The position numbers and the translations under genes were made by a program. DNA of 64,000 nucleotides from contig JAFZFX010000049.1 of NCBI GenBank assembly GCA_017555695.1, positions 1-64,000 on the forward strand, written 5' to 3'. Positions 24,719-33,288 of this stretch are shown here, in pieces. A model generated the notes under the pieces. The model had not been told where the DNA came from. It did not search any database and saw nothing but the letters and a program-made list of their open reading frames with translations. Numbering within the stretch: the first letter of the stretch is position 1; each line of letters starts with the position of its first letter. The DNA is from Alistipes sp. (GTDB taxonomy: Bacteria; Bacteroidota; Bacteroidia; Bacteroidales; Rikenellaceae).

Positions 24719-26308
24719 ATGAAGATAAAAGATATAATATCAACAGATTATTTCAAACTCTTTGTAAAACGCGAGGGTAGAGTTGTATTGGGAAAGCATT
24801 ATTCTAGCTTGTGGTTGCTGTGTAGTGTTTTAACTGCTACATTCTTGGCTATTGCATTTAGTAATGCCAGTTTGGACTATTTGTCTTATAAGATGAATGA
24901 CCCATTCATTAATTGGGTTGATATTCCTAATAGCTTTGGTGCTGATGAGTTCAGAGGCTTTGAGCAGGCCCTTCAGAATGATGAGAATAAGGAGAAATTC
25001 CATTATCGAAATCATCAGACCGATAAGTATTGGTACATGTTGTATTACAACAGTAACAAGGAGTCTGTTAATCTTCGACAGCGCTTTTTTGCTGAAATTT
25101 CGTCTCCGCTGGTTCAAGCCATTATGGATGAAGAGAATGTCGTTGGAGGAAATTGCATAGAGAGTTCTTTGATAGACAATACTTCGTATGGTGTAATTAT
25201 TACATCGGATGCTTTGCATAATAAGTTGGGTTATAAAGATGTTCCTGCTTTTATATATTACAAAGCGCATATTGACTCAGAAGCTTCGTATTATGGTGTC
25301 GATTTCTTAACCGAGGGTATGGATGGCTATGAGGATATCCATTTTGCTATGGTGCCAGTTCCTGTTTTAGCTGTAGTTGAGCGCCTTCCGTCTAATATGG
25401 ATATTATAGGAACAAAATTCTTCTATCAGCAAAATCTTGAGAGAGCCTTTAATTTAAGTGAGCCTTCATACTTTAGCTCATTGATATATTATGTTCCTGA
25501 AAATGTTGATGCTGACAAATTTAAGAAAGATTTGGATGAAATATCTAAATCTATGACTGAAGCGTCAATATATATGATGGACGATCTTGAGTTGCCAAGA
25601 ATGGTTGGCTGCAAAGAGGGCCAGTTTGTTGCGCTTTTTTATGATTATGAGGATGAGGTGGATTTTGAAATCAACAAGCAGATAAATAATAAGTTGCTTG
25701 ATACATATGAGAGTGATGGTGTATGTAGAATATATCGTTATTTAGAATATGAGCCTCATGATGATGACGATAACTATATATCTGTGCATTTTGCAGATTT
25801 GGATATGATTTCAGCATTTCAAGAGTTTGCAAAAAGTCAGTATAATATAGATATTGAAATGTCGCAGATTAGCGCTAAAGAAAACTTCAATGAAGTGAGT
25901 ATAATGGCTAATATTTTATCGTGGACGATGATTGTGTTTGCGATTGTATGTATTATTCTCTTTATTGTCAATTTGCTCCAGTCATATTTCCAAAAGGTAA
26001 AACGCAATTTGGGAACATTTAAGGCATTCGGTATAGGTAATTATGAACTTATATTGGTTTATGTGCTTATAATGATGGCCACAATTTGTGTGTCAATCGT
26101 AATGTCGTTGGCTGTAGCCTACTTTATTCAAGAGTTTTTGTCTATTGTGGGAATACAGAAGGATGGTATGTTTGATTACCTTTCATTGTGGAGCAGTAAG
26201 ACTTTCTGGGCAGTATTAGTAATTATTAATGCATCAATATATACGGTGTATGTTGTTATGAGGAATCTGTTGAAAGATACTCCTGGAAATCTTATATATG
26301 ATAGATAA
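24719..26308 (+). CDS. ABC transporter permease, FtsX/MacB-like
   Basis: A 529-residue membrane protein with one transmembrane helix near the N-terminus (about residues 28-48), a large extracytoplasmic domain of about 340 residues, and three helices at the C-terminus (about 395-420, 440-470 and 495-515). That four-helix layout with a large periplasmic domain between helices 1 and 2 is typical of type VII (MacB/FtsX/LolCE) permeases. VKRNLGTFKAFGIGNYELILVY is the FtsX-like coupling region. It works with the ATPase directly upstream and precedes the BACON lipoprotein by 13 bases. Confidence 0.88.
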   Translation: MKIKDIISTDYFKLFVKREGRVVLGKHYSSLWLLCSVLTATFLAIAFSNASLDYLSYKMNDPFINWVDIPNSFGADEFRGFEQALQNDENKEKFHYRNHQTDKYWYMLYYNSNKESVNLRQRFFAEISSPLVQAIMDEENVVGGNCIESSLIDNTSYGVIITSDALHNKLGYKDVPAFIYYKAHIDSEASYYGVDFLTEGMDGYEDIHFAMVPVPVLAVVERLPSNMDIIGTKFFYQQNLERAFNLSEPSYFSSLIYYVPENVDADKFKKDLDEISKSMTEASIYMMDDLELPRMVGCKEGQFVALFYDYEDEVDFEINKQINNKLLDTYESDGVCRIYRYLEYEPHDDDDNYISVHFADLDMISAFQEFAKSQYNIDIEMSQISAKENFNEVSIMANILSWTMIVFAIVCIILFIVNLLQSYFQKVKRNLGTFKAFGIGNYELILVYVLIMMATICVSIVMSLAVAYFIQEFLSIVGIQKDGMFDYLSLWSSKTFWAVLVIINASIYTVYVVMRNLLKDTPGNLIYDR

Positions 26309-26321
26309 TAAATAAAAGAAA

Positions 26322-29027
26322 ATGTATATGAAAAAATTTTTATTGATGGTATCCTGCGCCGTCGCGTTTATAGTCTCTTGCTCTAAAACAGAGCAAGAGC
26401 AATTAGCGGTGTCAAATGGTGCAGCTGTATCTATTACATCAGCAGAAATTCCACCAGTAGGCGGCGAAGTTAATTTTGTCGTTTCATCTAATGTGCCGTG
26501 GTCTATATCTGATCATTCAGGATGGGTGCAGGTTTCTAAAAGTAATGGTTTTGCAGGTACTACACAAGTATCCATTAGCGCTGATATAAATCGTACTTAT
26601 ACGAATCGTAGTGCACAGGTGACTATTGTTGCTAAAGATGGTTCTTTCCGAGAGACTATTGATGTCTTCCAGGAGTATCCATATTTGGAGTTGTCTACAG
26701 ATGACATTGATTTTTTGTGGAATAACTCTAAAACCTTTAACACATCTGATAAGACCATATCAATAATTTGTAATACAGATTGGGAACTTCAAATCGTTAG
26801 CAATAGTACTGGCGTGACCAAGATTACTGATGCAGGTCAGTACAAGGCATTGGACTGGTTGTTGTGCTCGCAGGTAGAGGGAAAGGGTAATGCAACACTT
26901 AAATTCAATCCTGCCAATTACAATATTTCATCGGAGCCTCATTCGATGAAGTTGCTCGCGGTCGGTCCTTTGGATAGCTATGAAATCGATATTGATCAAG
27001 ATAATTTGCGTTTTTTGGTTGATTTGATAGATAACGAGGATAATGAAAATTTATATTTCAGAGCTTGTAATACTCCTACCTATAATTTGCAGATTGATTC
27101 AGAATTGGATTGGTATGTTGAAAGTATGCCATCTTGGCTGACTTTGAGCCAAAAGTCTGGAGATGGCGAACGCGTCGCTACATCTGTAATTAGCATTGAG
27201 GGAGCGAATCCTTCTTCGCAATATAGAAGCGGAGAGTTGATACTCACTTGCGATGCAGGAACAGATCCATTGCCGAAGCGAGTAATCTCAGTTTCTCAAG
27301 ATGGTTATCAATTTGTCGTGTCTGAGCAGTATAGTGTAGATGGTAGAGATTATGCAGACCATGAATATTCTATTGTCTCATCAGGAGCTTGGCGAATCGA
27401 TTCTTCGACTGTCCCCAATTGGCTTGGTGTTAGTGTATTAGAAGGTGCTGGTATAGAGTATGGTGAGCCTAAAACTTTGGGCTATATTGGTCCGTTAAAT
27501 CAGAATTTCGAGTTTTCAGATCGAGTGGCTAATGTCAAGGTTTATAGTACCGAGGCTGGTAATAATATGTCGAAGATTATGAAATTCACTCAAGCCAAAT
27601 ACCAGTTGGAGGCTGTTGCTTCACAGACAAATATGGACACATTCTCTGTAGATCCTTATGGATTGAATATATATTCAGATGGTGAATGGAAGGCTACTAT
27701 TTCGTATGAGGGTTCACGTGAGGCTAATTGGTTGCAGCTTTCTCAGACAACAGGAGACCTTGATACTCAAATTTCATATCGAGCACTCACTGCGAATGAG
27801 ACTGCATATGATAGAACTGCAACTATAATTCTTCATAGTGTTACCCACGACAAGAAGGGTCTCTCTAATGCAAAGGATTATCGATTGTCTCTTGTTCAGC
27901 GAAAGTATGTATTTGAGGTTTCGCCTACTCCTCAGCAGAAGAGTTTTGCATTCCAACCAATTCAGAACTCAACTCAATATGTTGATGTAGTATGTTCAAG
28001 CAACTGGACTGTCACTTTGCCTGATTGGGTTATTGTAGAGCACGAAAATGGTGGCAGATATCAAGGTGGCACACATAGTTTCTACGGAGATGCTCGTATT
28101 GGTATTATTGCAGACGATTATACTGATACTACATCGTCTCGTTCTGGAAAAATCACGATTGCAAGTGTTATTGGAGAGTACAAATATAATGTAACTCAGG
28201 AGGCTTATAAGTTTAATATTCCCGATGTTGATATAACAATGGGGCCTGAGGGCGGTACTTCAAAGCAGTATTCTTATACTTGTTCAGGTTCATGGTATAT
28301 CCAGAATTGTCCGTCGTGGATAACTTTCAGCCCTGCATCAGGCGCAGCTTCGAATAGTTCTCGTACATTCAAGGTAACCGTCGATCTTAACACTAATACA
28401 TATGACCGACAGGCACAGGTTTATTTTGTAGACGAAGTTTCTGGAAGAACCAAGACTTTCAAGTTCACTCAAAGCAAGTTTATATTTGATTCGGCTACTG
28501 TATCGCATAAGTTTGATGCATTATCTGACGCTAAAGCAGAGGTTAGTGTATCTTGTACAGGAGCTTGGGTTGTTGATGATTGTCCTGATTGGGTAGTATT
28601 GTCATCATCATCAGGTTCTGGCGATGGTAAGATTACGCTCAGCGTTAAAAACAATGTGGAGACTGCCGAGCGTAAAGCTACACTTGTAGTTCGCAGTACA
28701 CTTGCAGGCTATACTAAAAAGATTATAGTTACTCAGAGTGCGTTTGTATTCGATTCAACACCTGTTACTGTAAGCCTTACTGCAACAGATGCTAAGGCTC
28801 ATGAGGTTGCATTTGACCATACAGGAGGTAATGAGATTACTATTTCAGGAGCTCCCTCATGGCTGAAGAATGTTAGTGGAAAGGCAACAGAGTCGAAGTA
28901 TACACTTACATTTACATCGACCGCTAATACAGCAAAGAGTGCTAGAACTGCAACGGTAACACTTACAAGTAAGTACAATTCGAACTTGAAGAAGGTTGTT
29001 ACTATCAACCAGGCTGCAGCTAAGTAG
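26322..29027 (+). CDS. Multi-BACON-domain lipoprotein
   Basis: A 901-residue lipoprotein with lipobox VSCSK near residue 21. It consists of about nine repeated beta-sandwich units, each with a W(x)(I/V)..CPSW(I/L).(L/F)SP.SG pattern, for example VPWSISDHSGWVQVSKSNG, WYIQNCPSWITFSPASG and WVVDDCPDWVVLSSSSG, each ending in a .V.Q(S/A) strand such as KFTQSKF. These are BACON-type domains, common in Bacteroidetes surface proteins, where they act as spacers or bind carbohydrate or mucin. No enzyme domain is present. Its place directly after the ABC pair makes it a possible substrate of that pair. Confidence 0.88.
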   Translation: MYMKKFLLMVSCAVAFIVSCSKTEQEQLAVSNGAAVSITSAEIPPVGGEVNFVVSSNVPWSISDHSGWVQVSKSNGFAGTTQVSISADINRTYTNRSAQVTIVAKDGSFRETIDVFQEYPYLELSTDDIDFLWNNSKTFNTSDKTISIICNTDWELQIVSNSTGVTKITDAGQYKALDWLLCSQVEGKGNATLKFNPANYNISSEPHSMKLLAVGPLDSYEIDIDQDNLRFLVDLIDNEDNENLYFRACNTPTYNLQIDSELDWYVESMPSWLTLSQKSGDGERVATSVISIEGANPSSQYRSGELILTCDAGTDPLPKRVISVSQDGYQFVVSEQYSVDGRDYADHEYSIVSSGAWRIDSSTVPNWLGVSVLEGAGIEYGEPKTLGYIGPLNQNFEFSDRVANVKVYSTEAGNNMSKIMKFTQAKYQLEAVASQTNMDTFSVDPYGLNIYSDGEWKATISYEGSREANWLQLSQTTGDLDTQISYRALTANETAYDRTATIILHSVTHDKKGLSNAKDYRLSLVQRKYVFEVSPTPQQKSFAFQPIQNSTQYVDVVCSSNWTVTLPDWVIVEHENGGRYQGGTHSFYGDARIGIIADDYTDTTSSRSGKITIASVIGEYKYNVTQEAYKFNIPDVDITMGPEGGTSKQYSYTCSGSWYIQNCPSWITFSPASGAASNSSRTFKVTVDLNTNTYDRQAQVYFVDEVSGRTKTFKFTQSKFIFDSATVSHKFDALSDAKAEVSVSCTGAWVVDDCPDWVVLSSSSGSGDGKITLSVKNNVETAERKATLVVRSTLAGYTKKIIVTQSAFVFDSTPVTVSLTATDAKAHEVAFDHTGGNEITISGAPSWLKNVSGKATESKYTLTFTSTANTAKSARTATVTLTSKYNSNLKKVVTINQAAAK

Positions 29028-29071
29028 TAAATTGTATTGAAGATTATAAATGTAAACAAATTTATAGCGTT

Positions 29072-30058
29072 ATGAAGAATTTTAGTATTGGAAGAAACCC
29101 TAATAACGATATCGTTTATAGCGATCCGTCTATTAGCGGCAATCACGCTGATTTAACCATTGGAGACAATGGCCAAATGATTTTTACCGATCATAGTACG
29201 AACGGAACGATTATTAATGGCCAAACCATTAGACAAGGTTCTGTAAATGTGAATTTTGGGGATAGCATTGTATTCCCGGGAGGAATGCAACTTGATTGGA
29301 ACCATATTGCTTCTATGGTTCAGCCTCCTCAACCTCCTCAGCCGCAGATGGAATATTCTAATGTAAATTCATATTCAGAGTCGTATGCTGAGCCATATTC
29401 AAGTGGTGAAAATTTCGAGCCCAGTTATTCAGGTGGAAGTTTGTCTTTCAATTTAACTTTCTCTGAGGCTTTCTCGACAGGACTGCGTAACTCACTGTCA
29501 TTGTTTGCAACATTATTGTTGTTTATATTGACTTGTTGGGTGCCTTATATTAACATAGGAACATTTATTGCGATTAAAGCTCTTCCTGCATACTGGGCTA
29601 GCAATAGTTCATTTAGCCCGTTCTCTATATATGATTCAAAATATAGAAAGTTGATTGGCGATTATGTTATTTTGGCCGCAATCAGAGGTGGCGCATTAGC
29701 TGTTTGTTTATCGTTCTTGGTTATACCTGCAATAGTAATGTCTTTAGCTTGGGGATTGTCAGACTTGTTCTGTATCTACAAAGGTAAGTCGTTCTTGGAT
29801 TCTTTGAGAGCTTCAAATCAAGCTACTTATGGACATAAGTGGAAGATCGTTGGTATCTATTTTGTGTTCATTCTAGCTTATATGATAGTAGCTTCTTTGC
29901 TCCAACTTCTGTTTATGGGATTGATGGCAGAGTCTATGAATGGCGCTGTTATAGCAATCGATATTGTTGTAATGCTGGTTTTGGGAGTGATCGTAACTTC
30001 TGTAGGTATTGGTATCCAGGGCTCAATCTGGAAGCAATTGACAGGATATAATGATTAA
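29072..30058 (+). CDS. FHA-domain protein with polytopic membrane domain
   Basis: A 328-residue protein with an N-terminal FHA domain (about residues 1-85): IGRNPNND, ISGNHADLT and DHSTNGTIING. A Pro/Gln/Ser-rich linker (about 85-130) leads to a membrane domain with about four or five helices (from about residue 145), containing a conserved-looking YKGKSFLDSLRASNQATYGHKWKI segment. The membrane part resembles small DUF4013-like or glycerophosphodiester-associated domains but I cannot name it. It is the last gene of the block, ending at a strong terminator, and is the third FHA protein tied to the inner membrane. Confidence 0.86.
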   Translation: MKNFSIGRNPNNDIVYSDPSISGNHADLTIGDNGQMIFTDHSTNGTIINGQTIRQGSVNVNFGDSIVFPGGMQLDWNHIASMVQPPQPPQPQMEYSNVNSYSESYAEPYSSGENFEPSYSGGSLSFNLTFSEAFSTGLRNSLSLFATLLLFILTCWVPYINIGTFIAIKALPAYWASNSSFSPFSIYDSKYRKLIGDYVILAAIRGGALAVCLSFLVIPAIVMSLAWGLSDLFCIYKGKSFLDSLRASNQATYGHKWKIVGIYFVFILAYMIVASLLQLLFMGLMAESMNGAVIAIDIVVMLVLGVIVTSVGIGIQGSIWKQLTGYND

Positions 30059-30095
30059 TTGGATACATATTCATAACCGAACTTTATAATTAGCA

Positions 30096-30135
30096 ATTAG
30101 GGCGAGAATTACAAGTTCTCGCCCTAATTTTATTG
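30096..30135 (+). terminator. Strong terminator ending the FHA/kinase block
   Basis: A perfect 13-base-pair stem (30096-30108 with 30116-30128) and seven-base loop are followed by TTTTATT. Confidence 0.9.
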
Positions 30136-30206
30136 GTAATGATGCAAAAAGTGGCGCTCGGAAAATAGATAAGTGTCTGTTAAATCGCAAATTACAGCGA
30201 TGTTTT

Positions 30207-30247
30207 AGAGATTAGTAGAAACCGCTTTCTACTAATCTCTATTTTTT
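30207..30247 (+). terminator. Long hairpin with T tract before the transposase remnant
   Basis: A perfect 15-base-pair stem (30207-30221 with 30226-30240) with a four-base loop, then A and six T. It directly abuts the transposase remnant and may be the outer hairpin of a decayed insertion sequence that blocks read-in transcription. Confidence 0.7.
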
Positions 30248-30395
30248 ATGGCAAATAAGCACAAAATTAAGTGCCCTCATTGCGGTTTTCTAGACACAAT
30301 TAAACATGGATAAATGCGAAAGGTATTCTCGCTACTTTTACATAAGTTGTAGTGGCTATTTTATTTTTAATGAACATTTAAGGCCTTTACAAAGT
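30248..30395 (+). pseudogene. Decayed insertion-sequence transposase, N-terminal fragment
   Basis: The first 21 codons encode MANKHKIKCPHCGFLDTIKHG and then stop. The zinc-finger CPHCG followed by a basic stretch is how many IS1- and IS1595-like transposases begin. The match continues in another frame (RYFYISCSGYFIFN), recalling the usual QRYFCKSCGYYF continuation with its Cys pair. So the gene has a frameshift and lacks the catalytic part. No second end of the element is evident. The rest of 30396-30520 holds only the terminator of the opposite gene. Confidence 0.6.
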
Positions 30396-30436
30396 TGCAG
30401 ATTTTTCTTCAAAATAACCAAGGAAAAGCAGGTGGA

Positions 30437-30473
30437 AAATAGGGTGAGAAACTTAGAATTTCTCATCCTATTT
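30437..30473 (-). terminator. Terminator of the ABC exporter gene
   Basis: Inverted repeat 30437-30451 with 30459-30473 (one G-T pair). On the minus strand it ends in ATTTTCC, so it can stop transcription from the exporter gene that ends at 30521. Confidence 0.55.
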
Positions 30474-30520
30474 AAGATGCTAAAAAGCAACATATTTTGC
30501 ATCATTACCATATTGCTATC

Positions 30521-32146
30521 TTAATCTAGCGATATGATATTTTCGCATTTGGTGGCGGTGGTGGCGCTATGGGTGATGATGATGATGGTTTTGTTGTTTG
30601 CGTACTCTCGGATGCGCTGAAGGAGAGTCTTTTCGGTTTCGATATCGAGTGAGGCTGTGGGCTCGTCAAGGAGCAGAACAGAGCCGCTGCGTAGCAAACC
30701 TCTTGCAATGGCAATGCGCTGAGCCTGGCCTTCACTGAAGCCACTGCCTTTTTCCATACATTGGGTATCCAGACCCTCTCGTAAATCAAAGACAAAGTCT
30801 GCGACTGCAGTATGCAACGCTTCGCGCATCTGCTCATCTGTTGCATTGGGATTGGCCAGCAACAGATTTGACCTAACTGTTCCGCTCAGCAAAGAGTTAC
30901 CCTGCGGTACATAGGCTATATTGCAACGCGTTGCAGATGACACCTTCACGCTTTGTGTGTCATCATACAACTCGATAGAGCCTTTCTGCGGCTCGACAAG
31001 CGCCAATATCAATCGCACGAGAGAACTCTTGCCTATGCCCGTAGGTCCAACTACGGCATTCATAGACAGTGGTTTAATATCGCAATTAAGGCCTTTGATA
31101 ACCAAGCCATCAGAGGGGTACGAAAACTCTACATCCTTAACTCTAACTCCGACATTGCCACTCAGGCGCACCTCGTCATCGAACAACTCCAACGGCATAT
31201 TTGAGATATCTGCTAATCTGTCGAGCGAAGTTGTAATATGGATAAACGAAGGTAACTGTCGGGTAAACTCTACGATAGGTCGTTGAACCTGTGCAACAAG
31301 TTGCAGCAGGGCTGTCATAACGCCGAAGGAGATACTCCCCTCACGAAGTCCTATTATACACCATGTGAATCCGACCAGATAACCAAGGGCAAATCCGAGT
31401 TGTACCATTCTGCGAGAGAAGAGTGAAAAATCGGTATAGCGCAATATTTTATCACCCAAAGTCGATTGCATTGATTCAAAATCGTCCATCGTCTGGGGTG
31501 TGTATTTCATCGTAGATATGAGCGTGCGATTTTGGATATTTTCCTGCATATAAGCCGATAGGCGACTATCCATCTCGCGAATATCCTTATTGTATCGACG
31601 GGTATATTTAACATACGCCTTGCTTGCCAAGAGAGCCATAGGCATAATAACAACCATTGCCACCGATAGGCGCCAATCAAAGCTCCCCAAAAAGATAAAT
31701 GCAACAACAAACTGAAAGCCCGAGATTAAAACAGCGGGCAGGGTGCGGCTCATAGTATCGGCAACTTTATACACATCGCTTTCGAGACGGTTCATCATCT
31801 CGCCCGTATGCATACCCTCGCGGCCAGACCATTTGCTGGTCATAATATGGCGGAAGAATCGATAACGCAGACCGTTTCTCAGCGTTGTGCTATTCTTGAC
31901 ATCAAGACGCGACCCAACAGAGGAGAGTGCAATCTGTAAAAGTACGCACACCGCCATCTGTATCACGCTGCCGACGATGGACTCTTGCTGGCTGCCGATA
32001 GCCACATCGACCATATGTTTACTAAGCCAAATGAAATATAGCGACACGATGATATGCGCAGCACCAATAAAACTTCTAAAGAAGATTCGTGCGCGCACCT
32101 CACTCATTGCCTGCCACAGCCATTTTATGTAGTATGATATGGTCAT
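30521..32146 (-). CDS. ABC exporter (fused membrane and ATPase domains)
   Basis: A 541-residue half-transporter with an N-terminal six-helix ABC exporter domain (about residues 1-300) and a C-terminal ATPase: Walker A GPTGIGKSS, Q-loop VPQGNSLLSGTVRSNLLLA, signature SGFSEGQAQR (an FSEGQ variant of LSGGQ), Walker B VLLLDEPTASLD and switch His in THS. It acts as a homodimer that exports lipids, peptides or drugs; the substrate cannot be read. No peptidase domain is present. The gene is single, with its own promoter at 32162 and terminator at 30437. Confidence 0.92.
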   Translation of the reverse strand: MTISYYIKWLWQAMSEVRARIFFRSFIGAAHIIVSLYFIWLSKHMVDVAIGSQQESIVGSVIQMAVCVLLQIALSSVGSRLDVKNSTTLRNGLRYRFFRHIMTSKWSGREGMHTGEMMNRLESDVYKVADTMSRTLPAVLISGFQFVVAFIFLGSFDWRLSVAMVVIMPMALLASKAYVKYTRRYNKDIREMDSRLSAYMQENIQNRTLISTMKYTPQTMDDFESMQSTLGDKILRYTDFSLFSRRMVQLGFALGYLVGFTWCIIGLREGSISFGVMTALLQLVAQVQRPIVEFTRQLPSFIHITTSLDRLADISNMPLELFDDEVRLSGNVGVRVKDVEFSYPSDGLVIKGLNCDIKPLSMNAVVGPTGIGKSSLVRLILALVEPQKGSIELYDDTQSVKVSSATRCNIAYVPQGNSLLSGTVRSNLLLANPNATDEQMREALHTAVADFVFDLREGLDTQCMEKGSGFSEGQAQRIAIARGLLRSGSVLLLDEPTASLDIETEKTLLQRIREYANNKTIIIITHSATTATKCENIISLD

Positions 32147-32161
32147 AGAGTTGATTTTTCA

Positions 32162-32169
32162 CAAAGGTA
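32162..32169 (-). promoter_or_regulatory. -7 box of the ABC exporter promoter
   Basis: Minus-strand TACCTTTG, 16 bases before the ATG; a TGTG lies at the -33 position. Good -7, weak -33. Confidence 0.5.
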
Positions 32170-32214
32170 GCATTATTTTACATTCACAGAGCTATAATCG
32201 TGATAAAAACTTAC

Positions 32215-32252
32215 AAAAAAGCACCCACAGAGCATTGCTCCGTAGGTGCTTC
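32215..32252 (-). terminator. Terminator of the exopolysaccharide operon and barrel gene
   Basis: Read on the minus strand, AAGCACCTACGGAGC (32237-32251) pairs with GCTCTGTGGGTGCTT (32219-32233) and is followed by T residues down to 32215. Confidence 0.88.
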
Positions 32253-32305
32253 CCTGAATAGTTGTTGTGTTCTATCTATTACTTGATTGCTATATATTCA
32301 ATCCA

Positions 32306-33028
32306 CTAATGATTTCGCGAAGAGTAGTCCCAGCCGCGTGCTTTGAAGTTGTATGTCAAACCGACGGTTGTGCTGAGGAATCCCTCGTGGCTACGACCTC
32401 CAACCTCGCCATCGAATACATCGTTGAGCATACCGCCACGAATATCGATATTGATATTGAACTTGTCGTTTATACGCAGTGCGTTGTTGATACCAGCATT
32501 GTAGGTTACGCTGTGATTCGTAGGCTTGCTCCAAGTGTATATCCAGCCCAAACCGATATACGGCTGAACACTCCAAAAACGATCTTGACGGTAGCCTCCG
32601 ATCATATTTGAGATATCGAACATAAAATCAATATGCAGATTCATAAAATCAATCTTCTGATAGCTGAGACCATACTCCTCTCCTAATACTCCAGGGATAC
32701 TTACGCCAGTAGAGTGTGCGCCGTTCTGGGTGGCACCCTTATAGCCAAAGCCATGCAACATCAGACGAGTTCCAAAGAATGGTGCGAACCATTTACCTGC
32801 TGCGATGTCAAATGCAGGGGTAATGCGCTCTGAAAATTTCATCTGTTTGTTGTGGTCACCAAAGTATGTCTGCGCTCCCGCATTAAGTTGAACAAACCAA
32901 TTATCCCAAAAGCCATTCGTGATGTAGCGCGACTTGCTATTGCTTGTAGTCGCTTGATCTGTGGTCTGCTGGGCATAAAGGGCCGTAGCACCCAACACCA
33001 CGATAAGGGTCATAATAATCTTTCTCAT
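32306..33028 (-). CDS. Outer-membrane beta-barrel protein
   Basis: Starting at ATG 33028 (MRKIIMTLIVVLGATALYAQQ) gives a normal signal peptide; a start ten codons upstream adds a hydrophilic piece and is less likely. The mature protein of about 220 residues has repeated amphipathic strands (WFVQLNAGAQTYFGD, RFWSVQPYIGLGWIYTW, FLSTTVGLTYNFK) typical of small eight- to ten-stranded barrels of Bacteroidota. Its function is unknown. It lies downstream of the polysaccharide genes on the same strand, 260 bases after the autokinase gene, and may be part of the operon or separate; no clear promoter is visible in 33029-33288. Confidence 0.8.
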   Translation of the reverse strand: MRKIIMTLIVVLGATALYAQQTTDQATTSNSKSRYITNGFWDNWFVQLNAGAQTYFGDHNKQMKFSERITPAFDIAAGKWFAPFFGTRLMLHGFGYKGATQNGAHSTGVSIPGVLGEEYGLSYQKIDFMNLHIDFMFDISNMIGGYRQDRFWSVQPYIGLGWIYTWSKPTNHSVTYNAGINNALRINDKFNINIDIRGGMLNDVFDGEVGGRSHEGFLSTTVGLTYNFKARGWDYSSRNH

Positions 33029-33288
33029 AATTTTACATTTAGTGTTTTGTTCTATCAAATTGCGTATTTACAACTCTCTGTGCAAAATCGGTACACCCCA
33101 GAATAGGTGGATACGAATAATCACATAAATCTCCTAGCGAGCAATACTACTCTTTGCTTCTACTATCTTCGTTGAAGTTCTTACGGCTATTTACACTGTT
33201 GGACGAAAATTGTAATAAAAATTGGTAACTAATATCTTTCTCAACTTCTATTAACAAAATTCATTCCACTCTCTGTATATCCGCCAAA

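Noticed and set aside
24830..25270. 146-residue minus-strand frame inside the permease gene
   Set aside because: It is fully inside a well-supported permease and has no motif; similar long shadows occur opposite many genes here.
11214..30058. Type VI secretion regulation (kinase, PP2C and FHA proteins are usual there)
   Set aside because: No Tss structural gene (sheath, Hcp, VgrG, ClpV, membrane complex) occurs anywhere in the window.
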